A DNA stretch of 64,000 bases from Postechiella marina (GCF_039538365.1 NZ_BAABCA010000007.1:124001-188000); one strand, 5' to 3'. Counted from the stretch's first letter, positions 1 to 9,457 are shown. Numbers and translations are program-made. The notes: generated by a model not told the origin, from the sequence alone.

Positions 1-38
1 CCAACCAACTTATTAGATTTAAAACGGGTTAAAAAACA

Positions 39-950
39 TTAATTTACTTTAAAATAATAAATATCGTCGTCTCCTTTTCCTTTAAGTCGTTTTGATGATA
101 AATAGCCAGAAGAATTACTACTGTTAATTATAAAATTAAAATCGTCTTTTACACTATTTATTGGTTTTGGCATTTTTTCTGCTTTGGCAAAAGTACCATC
201 TTCTAACATTTTACAACGGTATAAATCGAAACCTCCATATCCGTTAGACCTGTCAGATGATAGATAAAGCGTATTATCGTTACTTACAAATGGAAACATT
301 TCTCGACTATAAGAGTTTACTTTAGATCCTAAATTTTTAGGTTCGCTATAACTTCCATTTTCTAAAACATTAACTTTAAAAATATCCGACCCGCCTTTTG
401 TTGTTTCTTTACCTCCACGAATATTAGCTATAAAATACATGGTTTTTCCGTCTGTACTAAAAACAGGATGCCCATAAGAGTATCTTGGTTTACAAAAAGG
501 TAACACTTTAAAGTTTGTCCAACCTTTACCATTTACATACTCACCTACTTTTATTGTAAAATTAGTGGCTTTAAATGTGCCTTTAGGCTTATCTTTTGCA
601 TTATAATGCGCACTTAAAAAAAGCTGCTTACCATCTCTAGAAAAGGTAGCGCTTGTTACATTACCTATAAGCTGTTTAGAGTCTATTTCTATAGGCTTGT
701 GGTTCGTAATTTGCCCGTCTGGAGAAACGGCACCCTCGTATACTGCAATTACAGGGCTACCGCCCGACTTTTTAACTTTACCGTTTTTAGATAGTAAATA
801 GCTTGTAAAAACAACTTTATTTCCTTGAGCATATTTTATGCTATAATGGGGTCTATCGTCGTTTATTTTTAAATTAGTAAGGTTGTAATTTAAATTTTGA
901 GAAAAGCTAACTAAACCTATTAAGTAAATAATTTTATAAAAATGTTTCAA
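39..950 (-). CDS. PD40/WD40-like beta-propeller protein, exported
   Basis: 303 aa. Residues 1-18 form a short hydrophobic signal peptide (MKHFYKIIYLIGLVSFSQ). The rest carries PD40-type repeats: 'SRDGKQLFLSA' near 105, 'STDGKTMYFIANIRGG' near 165, 'SNDNTLYLSSDRSNGYGGFDLY' near 225 and a terminal 'GYLSSKRLKGKGDDDIYYF'. Such repeats, with the motif SDR..G.GG.D(L/I)Y, occur in TolB and in the propeller half of Bacteroidota OmpA-family proteins. No OmpA domain is present, so this is a stand-alone propeller, probably periplasmic or surface-attached. Its partner is unknown. A TATATTTA element (972-979, minus) with a TTG 17 bp upstream (997-999) could be its promoter. Confidence 0.75.
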   Translation of the reverse strand: MKHFYKIIYLIGLVSFSQNLNYNLTNLKINDDRPHYSIKYAQGNKVVFTSYLLSKNGKVKKSGGSPVIAVYEGAVSPDGQITNHKPIEIDSKQLIGNVTSATFSRDGKQLFLSAHYNAKDKPKGTFKATNFTIKVGEYVNGKGWTNFKVLPFCKPRYSYGHPVFSTDGKTMYFIANIRGGKETTKGGSDIFKVNVLENGSYSEPKNLGSKVNSYSREMFPFVSNDNTLYLSSDRSNGYGGFDLYRCKMLEDGTFAKAEKMPKPINSVKDDFNFIINSSNSSGYLSSKRLKGKGDDDIYYFKVN

Positions 951-1038
951 AATAAAGTCTTGTATTAGAGCTAAATATACGAATATTTAATAATTACAAA
1001 CTATTTTTACATCTTAATAACTGGCTTAACTCGATAAT

Positions 1039-1131
1039 GTGTTAGGGATTGAACGGTATGTTTAAAATCCTTTTTGCTTTTTTGCAAAAAGATTGAGTAG
1101 TGAAAGCCCAACCCTTTTCGGGGTAACACCC
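1039..1131 (+). repeat. Structured intergenic element, copy 1
   Basis: First of four copies in the window (others at 44972, 50666 and 58655). The outer stem is GTGTTA (1039-1044) with TAACAC (1124-1129). An inner ATCCTTTTTGC/GCAAAAAGAT hairpin follows, then conserved GAAAGCCC and a small ACCC/GGGT hairpin. It lies 10 bp past the stop codon of the GlmU-like gene. Strand is given by analogy with the other copies; the transcribed strand is not known. It may belong to the Flavo-1 RNA family, which I could not test. Confidence 0.7.
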
Positions 1132-1140
1132 AAATATTTC

Positions 1141-2316
1141 TTATTCTCTTCTATACTTTTTAGTTTCTTCGAAAACGTGCTCTAAAATAGCTTGGTCTTC
1201 TTGTAAAAACTCTAGTTTTCTGCGTTGCATAACGACTTTAGCTACTTCGAAAGCTTTTTTGGTTAAATAAGTTGTAAAACCAGAACTACCACCCCAACTA
1301 AAACTTGGCACAAAATTACGCGGAAAACCACTGCCAAAAATGTTAGCGCTTACACCTACAACTGTACCTGTATTAAACATGGTATTTATTCCGCACTTGC
1401 TGTGATCGCCCATCATAAGTCCGCAAAACTGCAAACCTGTACGTGCAAACCCTTCGGTTTGGTAATCCCATAAACGTACTTCTGCATAATTATTTTTAAG
1501 GTTAGAGTTATTGGTGTCTGCTCCTAAATTACACCACTCTCCAAGTACTGAGTTGCCTAAAAAGCCATCGTGTCCTTTGTTTGAAAACCCAAAGATTACA
1601 GAATTATTAACCTCGCCTCCTACTTTACTATGTGGCCCAACGGTTGTTGGCCCATAAATTTTAGCACCTAGTTTTATAGTTGCGTTTTCGCATAAAGCTA
1701 AAGGTCCTCGTACAATAGCACCCTCCATTACCTCGGCATTTTCGCCAATGTAAATAGGCCCAGAACTAGCATTAAGTGTTGTAAATTCTAACTTCGCTCC
1801 TTTTTCTATAAAAATATTTTCTGGTGCTATTATATTGTTACTTTCTGGTATGGGTTGCGATGTTCTGTCTTTTGTTAGCAAATCGAAATCTACTTGCATG
1901 GCTTCACCATTTTTAGAAAATATATCCCAAGTGTTTTCAACCTTTAAAATAGCTTCGTTAAATTCTATAGCTTCGTATGTACTAAAATCTATGTTTTCCT
2001 GTGTATCGTTAGTAAAAAAAGCAATAACATCTTCTTCTTTAAAAATAGCTTGATTAGCCTTTAATGCCTTTATTTGCTTTACCAAGCTAGGATTGGGTAA
2101 GTAAGAAGCATGTATCATTATATTCTCTTCCATTTCTACCATTGGGTATTTTTCCGATAAATAATCTTCTGTTACCGTAGTTGTGGTTGTATTTAAAACC
2201 TTTTCCCATTTTTGACGAATGGTTAAAATACCTATGCGTATATCTGCTACAGGACGCGTATAGGTAAATGGTAATAAATTGTTTCGAGATGGACCATCAA
2301 AAAGAATATAATTCAT
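1141..2316 (-). CDS. GlmU-family sugar nucleotidyltransferase-like protein
   Basis: 391 aa. The N-terminus (MNYILFDGPSRNNLLPFTYT) is typical of Bacteroidota proteins annotated as GlmU family. Residues from about 165 to 320 are hexapeptide-rich (for example 'GENAEVMEGAIVRGPLALCE', 'KLGAKIYGPTTVGPHSKVGG'), indicating a left-handed beta-helix as in GlmU acyltransferase domains. The N-terminal half lacks the clear GxGTRM nucleotide-binding loop of true GlmU, so a pyrophosphorylase activity is not certain. A role in sugar-nucleotide or cell-wall precursor metabolism is the family expectation. A -7-like TACTTTTG lies at 2386-2393 (minus). Confidence 0.75.
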   Translation of the reverse strand: MNYILFDGPSRNNLLPFTYTRPVADIRIGILTIRQKWEKVLNTTTTTVTEDYLSEKYPMVEMEENIMIHASYLPNPSLVKQIKALKANQAIFKEEDVIAFFTNDTQENIDFSTYEAIEFNEAILKVENTWDIFSKNGEAMQVDFDLLTKDRTSQPIPESNNIIAPENIFIEKGAKLEFTTLNASSGPIYIGENAEVMEGAIVRGPLALCENATIKLGAKIYGPTTVGPHSKVGGEVNNSVIFGFSNKGHDGFLGNSVLGEWCNLGADTNNSNLKNNYAEVRLWDYQTEGFARTGLQFCGLMMGDHSKCGINTMFNTGTVVGVSANIFGSGFPRNFVPSFSWGGSSGFTTYLTKKAFEVAKVVMQRRKLEFLQEDQAILEHVFEETKKYRRE

Positions 2317-2413
2317 TTTTAAGATAATAATTAAAAGTTAAAAGTAATTACTTTTGCTTGTTTAAGCTTGTGGCTAATTCGATTTCAAAAGTAACTTAAT
2401 TGCTTAAAATAAA

Positions 2414-2447
2414 AAAACCTTCAATATTAATAAATATTGAAGGTTTT
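2414..2447 (-). terminator. Rho-independent terminator of rpmE2
   Basis: Perfect 15-bp stem (2414-2428 with 2433-2447) and a 4-base AATA loop. On the minus strand it is followed by a T-rich tract. It lies 21 bp past the rpmE2 stop. Confidence 0.85.
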
Positions 2448-2468
2448 AAAATATATAACTTAGCTAAA

Positions 2469-2720
2469 TTATTTTTTGAACTTAGCGTATTTTGTTTTGA
2501 ATTTGTCAATACGACCAGCTGTATCTACTAATTTAGATTTACCAGTGTAAAATGGATGAGATGTTCTTGAAATCTCCATTTTTACTAATGGATATTCTAC
2601 ACCGTCAACTTCTATAGTTTCGTTTGTACTTGCTGTAGATTTAGTTAAAAACACATCGTCGTTAGACATATCTTTAAATGCTACTATTCTATAATTTTCT
2701 GGATGTATACCTTTTCTCAT
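2469..2720 (-). CDS. rpmE2: 50S ribosomal protein L31 type B
   Basis: 83 aa, the usual length of type B L31. It starts MRKGIHPENYR and contains the family signature 'SRTSHPFYTGKSKLVDTAGRIDKF'. The zinc-binding cysteines of type A L31 are absent, as expected for the type B paralogue, which works without zinc. It is a component of the large ribosomal subunit. It stands alone with its own promoter (2756-2785) and a strong terminator. Confidence 0.95.
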   Translation of the reverse strand: MRKGIHPENYRIVAFKDMSNDDVFLTKSTASTNETIEVDGVEYPLVKMEISRTSHPFYTGKSKLVDTAGRIDKFKTKYAKFKK

Positions 2721-2755
2721 CGCTAAATGCTTTTATTACTTTCAATTTTGGAGTG

Positions 2756-2785
2756 CAAATGTAACTATTTTTTACAAATGTGCAA
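2756..2785 (-). promoter_or_regulatory. rpmE2 promoter
   Basis: Read on the minus strand: TTG at 2785-2783, 19-bp spacer, TACATTTG at 2763-2756. This is an excellent match to the Bacteroidota consensus TTG-N19-TANNTTTG, about 36 bp upstream of the rpmE2 start codon. Confidence 0.75.
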
Positions 2786-2829
2786 TACTTTTTTTTATTT
2801 TTATTTTAAACTTAATTGTAACGTTTTGG

Positions 2830-2837
2830 TATCTTTG
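2830..2837 (+). promoter_or_regulatory. -7 element for the DUF4199/GT2 operon
   Basis: TATCTTTG matches TANNTTTG and lies 41 bp before the DUF4199 start. No convincing -33 TTG is seen. Confidence 0.55.
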
Positions 2838-2878
2838 AATACTAACTGTGTAACTAATCAAAAATACTCGACAATATT

Positions 2879-3412
2879 ATGGAAAAAACTTTAAAATCTA
2901 TTGCTACTAATTACGGTCTTTATTTAGGAGCTACTTTAACTTTACTAATATTAATTGGTTATGGTGTTAACCTAGATTTGTTTACACAAATATGGTTTGG
3001 CCTTTTATTCTTATTCTTAATATTAGCGTTTGGTATTGTTTCGGTTTTTAAATCGAAAAAATTATTAGGTGGCTATATTTCTTTTAAAGATGCCTTTACT
3101 GCATATTTTATTACTATTTTAATAGGTTTAACTATTAGCTCTATAATTAGCGTTGTAATTTTTAACTTTATAGACCCAGATGCTGCGGTAGATTTACAAC
3201 AAAGAATTATAGACTCGCAAGTGGTACGTTTAGAAAACTACAATATGCCAGCCGATGCTATTGCTAAAGTAGTAGACGAAATGGAGAAAAAAGGAAATAT
3301 GTACTCTATTAGTAATATTTTACAATCTTTAGTGTGGCAATTAGCAGGTTATAGTGTTGTTGGACTTATTGTTGCTGCAATAATGAAAAAAAGAAATCCA
3401 GACGCCGAATAA
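2879..3412 (+). CDS. DUF4199 membrane protein
   Basis: 177 aa. Four hydrophobic segments are visible at about residues 13-32, 36-55, 72-95 and 150-168. A short amphipathic stretch (about 100-140) with charged residues lies between the third and fourth. The layout matches DUF4199, a Bacteroidota inner-membrane family of unknown function. It is followed after 39 bp by a membrane GT2 glycosyltransferase, a pairing typical of flavobacteria, so it may assist lipid-linked sugar transfer; that is inference from context. Confidence 0.8.
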   Translation: MEKTLKSIATNYGLYLGATLTLLILIGYGVNLDLFTQIWFGLLFLFLILAFGIVSVFKSKKLLGGYISFKDAFTAYFITILIGLTISSIISVVIFNFIDPDAAVDLQQRIIDSQVVRLENYNMPADAIAKVVDEMEKKGNMYSISNILQSLVWQLAGYSVVGLIVAAIMKKRNPDAE

Positions 3413-3451
3413 ATTCTGTATTTTTGAATATTATTTATTTGAAAAAATTAC

Positions 3452-4399
3452 ATGAATATATCTGTAGTTATACCACTACTTAACGAAGAAGAGTCTTTAA
3501 TAGAATTACATGATTGGATTGCAAAAGTTATGCAATCCAATCATTTTACATATGAAATTATTTTTATAGATGATGGAAGTACCGATACGTCTTGGAATGT
3601 TATTTCTAAATTATCATCTCTATCTAAACACGTAAAAGGCATTCGTTTTTTAAAAAACTTTGGTAAATCGCAAGCTTTACATGCTGGTTTTGAAAAGGCT
3701 AAAGGTGATGTTGTTATTACAATGGATGCCGATTTACAAGACAACCCAGACGAAATCCCTAAATTATATAGCATGATTGTTAACGACGGGTTCGATTTGG
3801 TTTCTGGTTGGAAAAAGAAACGTTACGATTCTGTAATCTCTAAAAACCTTCCGTCTAAACTCTTTAATTGGGCTGCACGAAAAACATCTGGTGTAAAATT
3901 AAACGATTTTAACTGCGGTTTAAAAGCTTACAAAAATGTTGTTGTTAAAAACATTGATGTTAATGGAGAAATGCATCGCTACATTCCTGTACTATCAAAA
4001 AACGCAGGCTTTACCAAAATAGGAGAAAAAATTGTACAACACCAAGCTAGAAAATACGGAGAAACCAAATTTGGTGTAGAACGCTTTATTAATGGTTTTT
4101 TAGACCTAATTACTATTTGGTTTTTATCTCGATTTGGTAAACGCCCAATGCACCTATTTGGCGCTTTAGGATTTATAATGTTTGCCATTGGCTTTGGCTT
4201 TTCTTTTTATTTAGGTATAGATAAACTTTACTTAAATAGAACTGGTAGGCTTATTACAGAACGCCCACAGTTTTATATCGCACTTTCTACAATGATTATT
4301 GGCACTCAATTTTTTGTAGCAGGCTTTTTAGGCGAAATTATTTTAAGAACCAAAAGAGATAAAACACGTTACTCCATAAAAAAAGAATTAAATTTTTAA
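3452..4399 (+). CDS. Family 2 glycosyltransferase, polyprenyl-phosphate type
   Basis: 315 aa. The N-terminus 'MNISVVIPLLNEEESL' and the metal-binding 'MDADLQDNPDEIP' (about residues 91-103) are characteristic of GT2 enzymes of the DPM1/GtrB type. These transfer a sugar from a nucleotide to polyprenyl phosphate at the inner face of the membrane. Two C-terminal hydrophobic segments (about 232-255 and 275-298) anchor it. The gene is co-directional with DUF4199 upstream and phosphosugar mutase downstream. A TATTTTTG at 3419-3426 could give it a second promoter. Confidence 0.88.
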   Translation: MNISVVIPLLNEEESLIELHDWIAKVMQSNHFTYEIIFIDDGSTDTSWNVISKLSSLSKHVKGIRFLKNFGKSQALHAGFEKAKGDVVITMDADLQDNPDEIPKLYSMIVNDGFDLVSGWKKKRYDSVISKNLPSKLFNWAARKTSGVKLNDFNCGLKAYKNVVVKNIDVNGEMHRYIPVLSKNAGFTKIGEKIVQHQARKYGETKFGVERFINGFLDLITIWFLSRFGKRPMHLFGALGFIMFAIGFGFSFYLGIDKLYLNRTGRLITERPQFYIALSTMIIGTQFFVAGFLGEIILRTKRDKTRYSIKKELNF

Positions 4400-4491
4400 T
4401 AAGGCTATTAATAATAAACTATATAAAACGATTAAGAAATTAATTATAAGTTACAGCCCATTAAATAAGGCTAAAAAACAATGAAATTCTT

Positions 4492-4499
4492 ACTTTTGC
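4492..4499 (+). promoter_or_regulatory. -7 element for phosphosugar mutase
   Basis: TACTTTTG fits TANNTTTG, 18 bp before the ATG at 4518. No clear -33 element. Confidence 0.55.
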
Positions 4500-4517
4500 A
4501 CTGAAAAACTTAAAATT

Positions 4518-6248
4518 ATGATACACATAGAACCAACCATTTTAGAAAGAATAAACGCATGGCTAACCCCAGCTTTCGATAAAGAAACACAAGCTTTTAT
4601 TAAAGATAGTATTGCCAACAACCCTAAAGATATACAAGAAAGTTTTTATAAAGACTTAGAGTTTGGTACTGGTGGTATGCGTGGTGTAATGGGAGTTGGA
4701 ACTAACCGTATTAATAAATACACATTAGGAAAGAGTACACAAGGATTAAGTGATTATTTACATAAATCGTTTCCTAACGAAACACCTAAAGCTGTTATTG
4801 CTTACGATTGTAGACACAACAGTAAAACTTTAGCTAAATTAGTTGCCGATGTGTTTTCTGCTAATGGTATAGAAGTCTTTTTATTTGAAGATTTACGTGC
4901 AACACCAGAATTATCGTTTGCAGTAAAGCATTTAAACTGTCACTGTGGTATTGTACTAACAGCATCTCACAACCCGCCAGAATATAATGGATATAAAGTG
5001 TATTGGCAAGATGGTGGGCAATTAGTACCTCCGCACGATAGCGCAGTTATAAACATGATTAATGCCTTAGATTATACTGATATTAAGTTTGAAGCTAACG
5101 ATAGCCTTATTACCTATATTGGTAAAGATGTAGATGATGCTTTTATTAACGCATCTGTAGAAAAAGGAAGTGTTGGCGCTACACAAGAAGCAAAAGACAA
5201 TTTAAACATTGTTTTTACATCGCTTCATGGTACATCTATTACTGCTGTGCCAGAAACATTAAAACGTGCAGGATACAAAAATGTACATATTGTAAAAGAG
5301 CAAGAAGTACCAGACGGAGCGTTTCCAACGGTAAAATCTCCAAACCCAGAAGAACCAGCTGCTTTAAAAATGGCCTTAGAACTAGCTGATGAAGTAAATG
5401 CAGATATTGTTATTGGTACAGATCCTGATTGTGACAGGTTAGGTGTTGCAGTTCGTAACGCACAAGGCGAATTACAATTACTTAATGGTAACCAAACCAT
5501 GCTAATGATGGTCGATTTTCTATTAAAACAATGGAAAGCTGCCGGTAAAATAGTTGGTAAAGAATTTATAGCAACAACAATTGTCTCTACGCCAATGCTA
5601 AACAAATTAGCAGACGCTTACGGTGTAGACAATAAAATTGTTTTAACTGGTTTTAAATGGATAGCCAAGTTAATTCACGATTTTCCTGAACTAGATTTTA
5701 TTGGTGGTGGCGAAGAAAGTTTTGGTTTTATGGTTGGCGATTTTGTAAGAGATAAAGACGCGGTTACCTCTACCCTTTTAGCTTGCGAAATAGCAGCTAT
5801 AACAAAATCTAAAGGTAGCTCTTTCTTTAATGAATTAGTTACCCTATACACAGAGCATGGCTTTTACAAAGAAAAACTAGTTTCTATAACAAAGAAAGGT
5901 ATAGAGGGTGCTGCAGAAATTAAACAAATGATGATTGATGCTAAAGAAAACCCTTTAAAAATTATTAATGGCTCTAAAGTTGTAAAGTTTGAAGACTACA
6001 ACCTATCTATAGCTAAAAACATAATTACAGGAGAAGAAAATAGCATTGATGTACCAAAATCTAACGTATTAATATACTATACAGAAGATGGTAGCCAAAT
6101 TGCTTTAAGACCAAGTGGTACAGAGCCAAAAATAAAATTTTATGTAAGTGTTAATACTAAATTAAACACTTCAGAAGATTTTATAAAAACAGAAAAAGCT
6201 TTAGACCAAAAAAGTGAAGATATTTTAAAAGACATGAATCTTATTTAA
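4518..6248 (+). CDS. Phospho-sugar mutase (phosphoglucomutase/phosphomannomutase)
   Basis: 576 aa, the normal length of the long alpha-D-phosphohexomutases. All four signature loops are present in order: the phosphoserine loop 'TASHNPPEYNGYK', the Mg-binding 'GTDPDCDRLGV', the sugar-binding 'GGGEESFGF' and the phosphate-binding 'RPSGTEPKIKFYV'. It interconverts hexose 1- and 6-phosphates in the cytosol, feeding glycan or storage-sugar synthesis. Substrate (glucose or mannose) cannot be decided from sequence. Its stop overlaps the start of the ABC exporter by one base (TAATG), implying translational coupling. Confidence 0.93.
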   Translation: MIHIEPTILERINAWLTPAFDKETQAFIKDSIANNPKDIQESFYKDLEFGTGGMRGVMGVGTNRINKYTLGKSTQGLSDYLHKSFPNETPKAVIAYDCRHNSKTLAKLVADVFSANGIEVFLFEDLRATPELSFAVKHLNCHCGIVLTASHNPPEYNGYKVYWQDGGQLVPPHDSAVINMINALDYTDIKFEANDSLITYIGKDVDDAFINASVEKGSVGATQEAKDNLNIVFTSLHGTSITAVPETLKRAGYKNVHIVKEQEVPDGAFPTVKSPNPEEPAALKMALELADEVNADIVIGTDPDCDRLGVAVRNAQGELQLLNGNQTMLMMVDFLLKQWKAAGKIVGKEFIATTIVSTPMLNKLADAYGVDNKIVLTGFKWIAKLIHDFPELDFIGGGEESFGFMVGDFVRDKDAVTSTLLACEIAAITKSKGSSFFNELVTLYTEHGFYKEKLVSITKKGIEGAAEIKQMMIDAKENPLKIINGSKVVKFEDYNLSIAKNIITGEENSIDVPKSNVLIYYTEDGSQIALRPSGTEPKIKFYVSVNTKLNTSEDFIKTEKALDQKSEDILKDMNLI

Positions 6249-8074
6249 TGGATTATTTAAAAAAGCTTTCTAAATTTATAATGCCATACAAACGTTATGG
6301 CATTTTAAATATTATATGTAATGTTTTTTATGCTTTATTTGGTACACTAGCCATGGTGTCTCTAATGCCAATGATAAATGTGTTATTTGGAGAAAGCGAA
6401 AAAGTCCTTGTAAAACCTGTATATAGCGGTTTTAATAATTTAAAATCTTATTTACAAGACTCTTTAAACTACCTAATTACCTCTACTACAGAAACACAAG
6501 GACCTCAACAAGCTTTGTTATACATGATTGTTTTAATAATTTCTTTATTTTTATTAAAGAACTTATTTAATTATTTAGGACTGTATTACATTACCTTTTT
6601 AAGAAATGGTGTGCTAAAAGATTTAAGAAATGATATTTATAGCAAAGTAACCTCTCTACCAATTTCTTATTATTCAGAAAAAAGAAAAGGAGATATTATT
6701 GCGCGTATTTCAGGAGATGTTAATGAGGTAAAAAACTCCCTATTAGCAGTTCTAGAACTCATAGTAAAAGAACCATTAACTATTCTTTTTGCTATTGTAG
6801 CAATGTTTACACTTTCTACATCTCTAACTATTTTTGTTTTTCTATTTATACCTATATCTGGTTTTATAATATCTAGAATAGGTAAAAGCTTAAAACGAAA
6901 GTCTGATAAAGTACAGAGTGAACAAGGTGTATTTTTATCTACACTAGAAGAAACATTAGGAGGCTTAAAAGTTATAAAAGGCTTTAATGCAGAAGAAAAG
7001 TTTAATACAAAGTTTCAAGAATCTACAAATCGATTTTATAATTTTTCTAATATCCTTTTAAACCGTCAAAATTTGGCTTCGCCAACAAGCGAATTTTTAG
7101 GTATAGTAACCATCGCTGTTCTTTTATGGTACGGTGGCAGTATGGTTTTAATAGAAAAAACACTATCTGGTGGCGCTTTTATTAGTTTTATGGCACTCGC
7201 CTACCAAATACTTACTCCTGCAAAGGCCATAAGTAAAGCTAGTTACAAAGTAAAAGCGGGTAACGCAGCTGCAGACCGTGTTTTAGAAATTTTAAATACA
7301 AAATCTCCTCTTGACGACAAAACCAATGCTATTTCGAAAGCAGATTTTAATACATCAATTAATTTAAATAATATTTCATTTAAATATGAAGAAGATTTAG
7401 TTCTTAAAAACTTTTCTATTAATATCCCTAAAGGAAAAAGCGTAGCTTTAGTTGGACAATCTGGAAGTGGGAAATCTACCATTGCAAATCTAGTAACTCG
7501 TTTTTACGATGTAAATCAAGGTAATATTTCTATTGATGGAAAAGATATAAGAGACCTAACAAAACAATCGCTAAGAAACTTAATGGGGTTGGTTACACAA
7601 GATTCTATTTTGTTTAATGATAGTATAAAAAACAATCTTCTTATCGCTAAAGAAGATGCTAATGACGAACAAATTATAGAAGCCTTAAAAATTGCCAATG
7701 CCTGGGAATTTGTAGAAAACCTTCCTAATGGAATAAACACAAATATTGGCGATTCTGGAGGCAAACTATCTGGAGGACAAAAACAACGCTTAAGCATTGC
7801 TAGAGCTGTGCTTAAAAACCCTCCAATTATGATACTTGACGAAGCCACTTCTGCTCTAGATACAGAAAGCGAAAAACTGGTTCAAGATGCTTTAGAAAAT
7901 ATGATGAGAAACAGAACCTCTATAATTATTGCTCACAGATTATCTACTATTCAAAATGCAGACGAAATTGTAGTTATGAGAAAAGGAGAAATAGTAGAAC
8001 AAGGTAAGCACCAAGAATTAATTGAAAAAAACGGAGCATACAAGAAACTAGTAGATATGCAAAGTTTCGACTAA
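6248..8074 (+). CDS. ABC exporter, MsbA-like (TMD-NBD half transporter)
   Basis: 608 aa. The transmembrane domain spans about residues 1-330 with six hydrophobic helices, and the ATPase domain about 365-600. Canonical motifs are intact: Walker A 'GQSGSGKST', Q-loop 'LVTQDSI', signature 'LSGGQKQR', Walker B 'IMILDEAT' and the switch histidine in 'IIAHRLS'. The family exports lipids, lipid A or drugs as a homodimer. Coupling with a polyprenyl-phosphate GT and a phosphosugar mutase makes an envelope lipid or lipoglycan substrate plausible. A terminator follows at 8104. Confidence 0.9.
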   Translation: MDYLKKLSKFIMPYKRYGILNIICNVFYALFGTLAMVSLMPMINVLFGESEKVLVKPVYSGFNNLKSYLQDSLNYLITSTTETQGPQQALLYMIVLIISLFLLKNLFNYLGLYYITFLRNGVLKDLRNDIYSKVTSLPISYYSEKRKGDIIARISGDVNEVKNSLLAVLELIVKEPLTILFAIVAMFTLSTSLTIFVFLFIPISGFIISRIGKSLKRKSDKVQSEQGVFLSTLEETLGGLKVIKGFNAEEKFNTKFQESTNRFYNFSNILLNRQNLASPTSEFLGIVTIAVLLWYGGSMVLIEKTLSGGAFISFMALAYQILTPAKAISKASYKVKAGNAAADRVLEILNTKSPLDDKTNAISKADFNTSINLNNISFKYEEDLVLKNFSINIPKGKSVALVGQSGSGKSTIANLVTRFYDVNQGNISIDGKDIRDLTKQSLRNLMGLVTQDSILFNDSIKNNLLIAKEDANDEQIIEALKIANAWEFVENLPNGINTNIGDSGGKLSGGQKQRLSIARAVLKNPPIMILDEATSALDTESEKLVQDALENMMRNRTSIIIAHRLSTIQNADEIVVMRKGEIVEQGKHQELIEKNGAYKKLVDMQSFD

Positions 8075-8103
8075 ATTAGTAACAACATTACAAACTATAA
8101 AAC

Positions 8104-8139
8104 AAAAAAGGATAGAGATTTGGGCTTCTATCCTTTTTT
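8104..8139 (+). terminator. Terminator of the mutase/ABC operon
   Basis: 13-bp perfect stem (8104-8116 with 8127-8139), 10-base loop, ending in a run of T. The rest of the 293-bp gap up to 8367 is AT-rich; it holds only a weak -7-like TATATTTA (about 8344-8351). Confidence 0.85.
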
Positions 8140-8367
8140 TTAGTTTAATGCTAGACTTGGGAACGACTAACATCATAAGTAGGTTTATGCTTCAAAAATA
8201 AAACAAATAATCTTTTCTTACAAGAAAAAATGCATTTTATCGTGTTTTTATGTTTTTAATCGATATTTATAATCATAAAAGACTATTTAACAGCGTATTA
8301 CAATTTTATTCAAAATAATAAAATACAGCATTAAACTTTTAGTATATTTATTAGTCTAATATCCAAA

Positions 8368-8919
8368 GTGCCCCTTGTGATTGACGAAATACAACTTATA
8401 GAAGAACTAAAATCGGACACCAAAAAAGAACAAGCCTTTAGAGCCCTAATAACGCTTTACAAAGAGCGCTTGTATTGGCATATACGACATATTGTAAAAT
8501 CGCACGACGACACAGATGATGTGCTTCAAAACACATTTATCAAAATATATAAAAACATACACAACTTTAAAGGAGATAGCAAATTATTTTCTTGGATATA
8601 TCGTATAGCAACAAACGAATCTATAACATTTATAAATAAAAATGCTAAACGATTACAAACCACAAACGAAGAAGTACAACAACTCGCCATAAACAATTTA
8701 GCATCTGATGTTTATTTTGAAGGCGATGAAATACAATTAAAATTACAAGAAGCTATTGCTACTTTACCAGAAAAACAACAATTAGTTTTTAATATGAAAT
8801 ATTTTGAAGATATAAAATACAAAGAAATGTCTGATATATTAGAAACTAGCGAAGGTGCTTTAAAAGCATCATATCATATTGCAGTAAAAAAAATTGAAGC
8901 CTATTTAACTAAAAATTAA
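8368..8919 (+). CDS. ECF-type RNA polymerase sigma factor
   Basis: 183 aa with a GTG start. Region 2 is clear ('HDDTDDVLQNTFIKIYKNIH', 'SKLFSWIYRIATNESI'), and region 4 has a helix-turn-helix ('LPEKQQLVFNMKYFEDIKYKEMSDIL'). This is a sigma-70 family ECF factor that directs RNA polymerase to specific promoters. No ATG in this region gives a full-length protein, and the alternative GTG nine bases downstream would remove only three residues. The next two genes follow at 33 and 7 bp and look like its regulatory partners: a one-helix membrane protein and a CpxP-like periplasmic protein. Confidence 0.9.
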   Translation: MPLVIDEIQLIEELKSDTKKEQAFRALITLYKERLYWHIRHIVKSHDDTDDVLQNTFIKIYKNIHNFKGDSKLFSWIYRIATNESITFINKNAKRLQTTNEEVQQLAINNLASDVYFEGDEIQLKLQEAIATLPEKQQLVFNMKYFEDIKYKEMSDILETSEGALKASYHIAVKKIEAYLTKN

Positions 8920-8952
8920 ACCTTTAATAATAAAACAAGTCTTAGTAGTAAG

Positions 8953-9450
8953 ATGAAAAAGAATAATATAAATAGCATAAAAGACTCAGGGTTTAAAGTT
9001 CCTAAAGATTACTTTTCTAATCTTGAAGATCGCCTTATGTCTGAAATTAAACTTAACCAAACGGTTAAAGACTCTGGATTTAAAGCTCCAGATGATTATT
9101 TTAATACGTTAGAAAGTAATATATTAAGTAAGGTTTCTAAAAAGGAGCCTACCAAAGTAATACCTTTATTTAATAAAAAGAATTTGCTTTATATAACCAG
9201 TATCGCTGCTGCAGTTTTACTTTTATTTAATCTTTCTATTTTTGAAAAGGAAACTAAGTGGGACACTTTAGATGCCGATACTGTTGAAAACTATATATTA
9301 AATGGTAATGTTGGCACTTACGAAATAGCCTCACTTTTATTAGAAGGCGATATTGAAGAAGAAAACTTTACATCTATAGAATTTACAGATGAAGCTATGG
9401 AAGGGTATTTTATAGAAAATGCCAACATAGAAGACTTAATGATAAAATAA
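8953..9450 (+). CDS. Single-pass membrane protein next to ECF sigma (possible anti-sigma)
   Basis: 165 aa, no family recognised with certainty. The first 55 residues hold two copies of one motif, 'DSGFKVPKDYFSNLED' and 'DSGFKAPDDYFNTLES', 26 residues apart. One transmembrane segment follows at about 76-94, then an acidic C-terminal part. The topology (cytoplasmic N-terminus, one helix, exterior C-terminus) and the position straight after an ECF sigma gene suggest an anti-sigma role. That is inference; no classical anti-sigma domain is visible. Confidence 0.6.
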   Translation: MKKNNINSIKDSGFKVPKDYFSNLEDRLMSEIKLNQTVKDSGFKAPDDYFNTLESNILSKVSKKEPTKVIPLFNKKNLLYITSIAAAVLLLFNLSIFEKETKWDTLDADTVENYILNGNVGTYEIASLLLEGDIEEENFTSIEFTDEAMEGYFIENANIEDLMIK

Positions 9451-9457
9451 AAATTAT

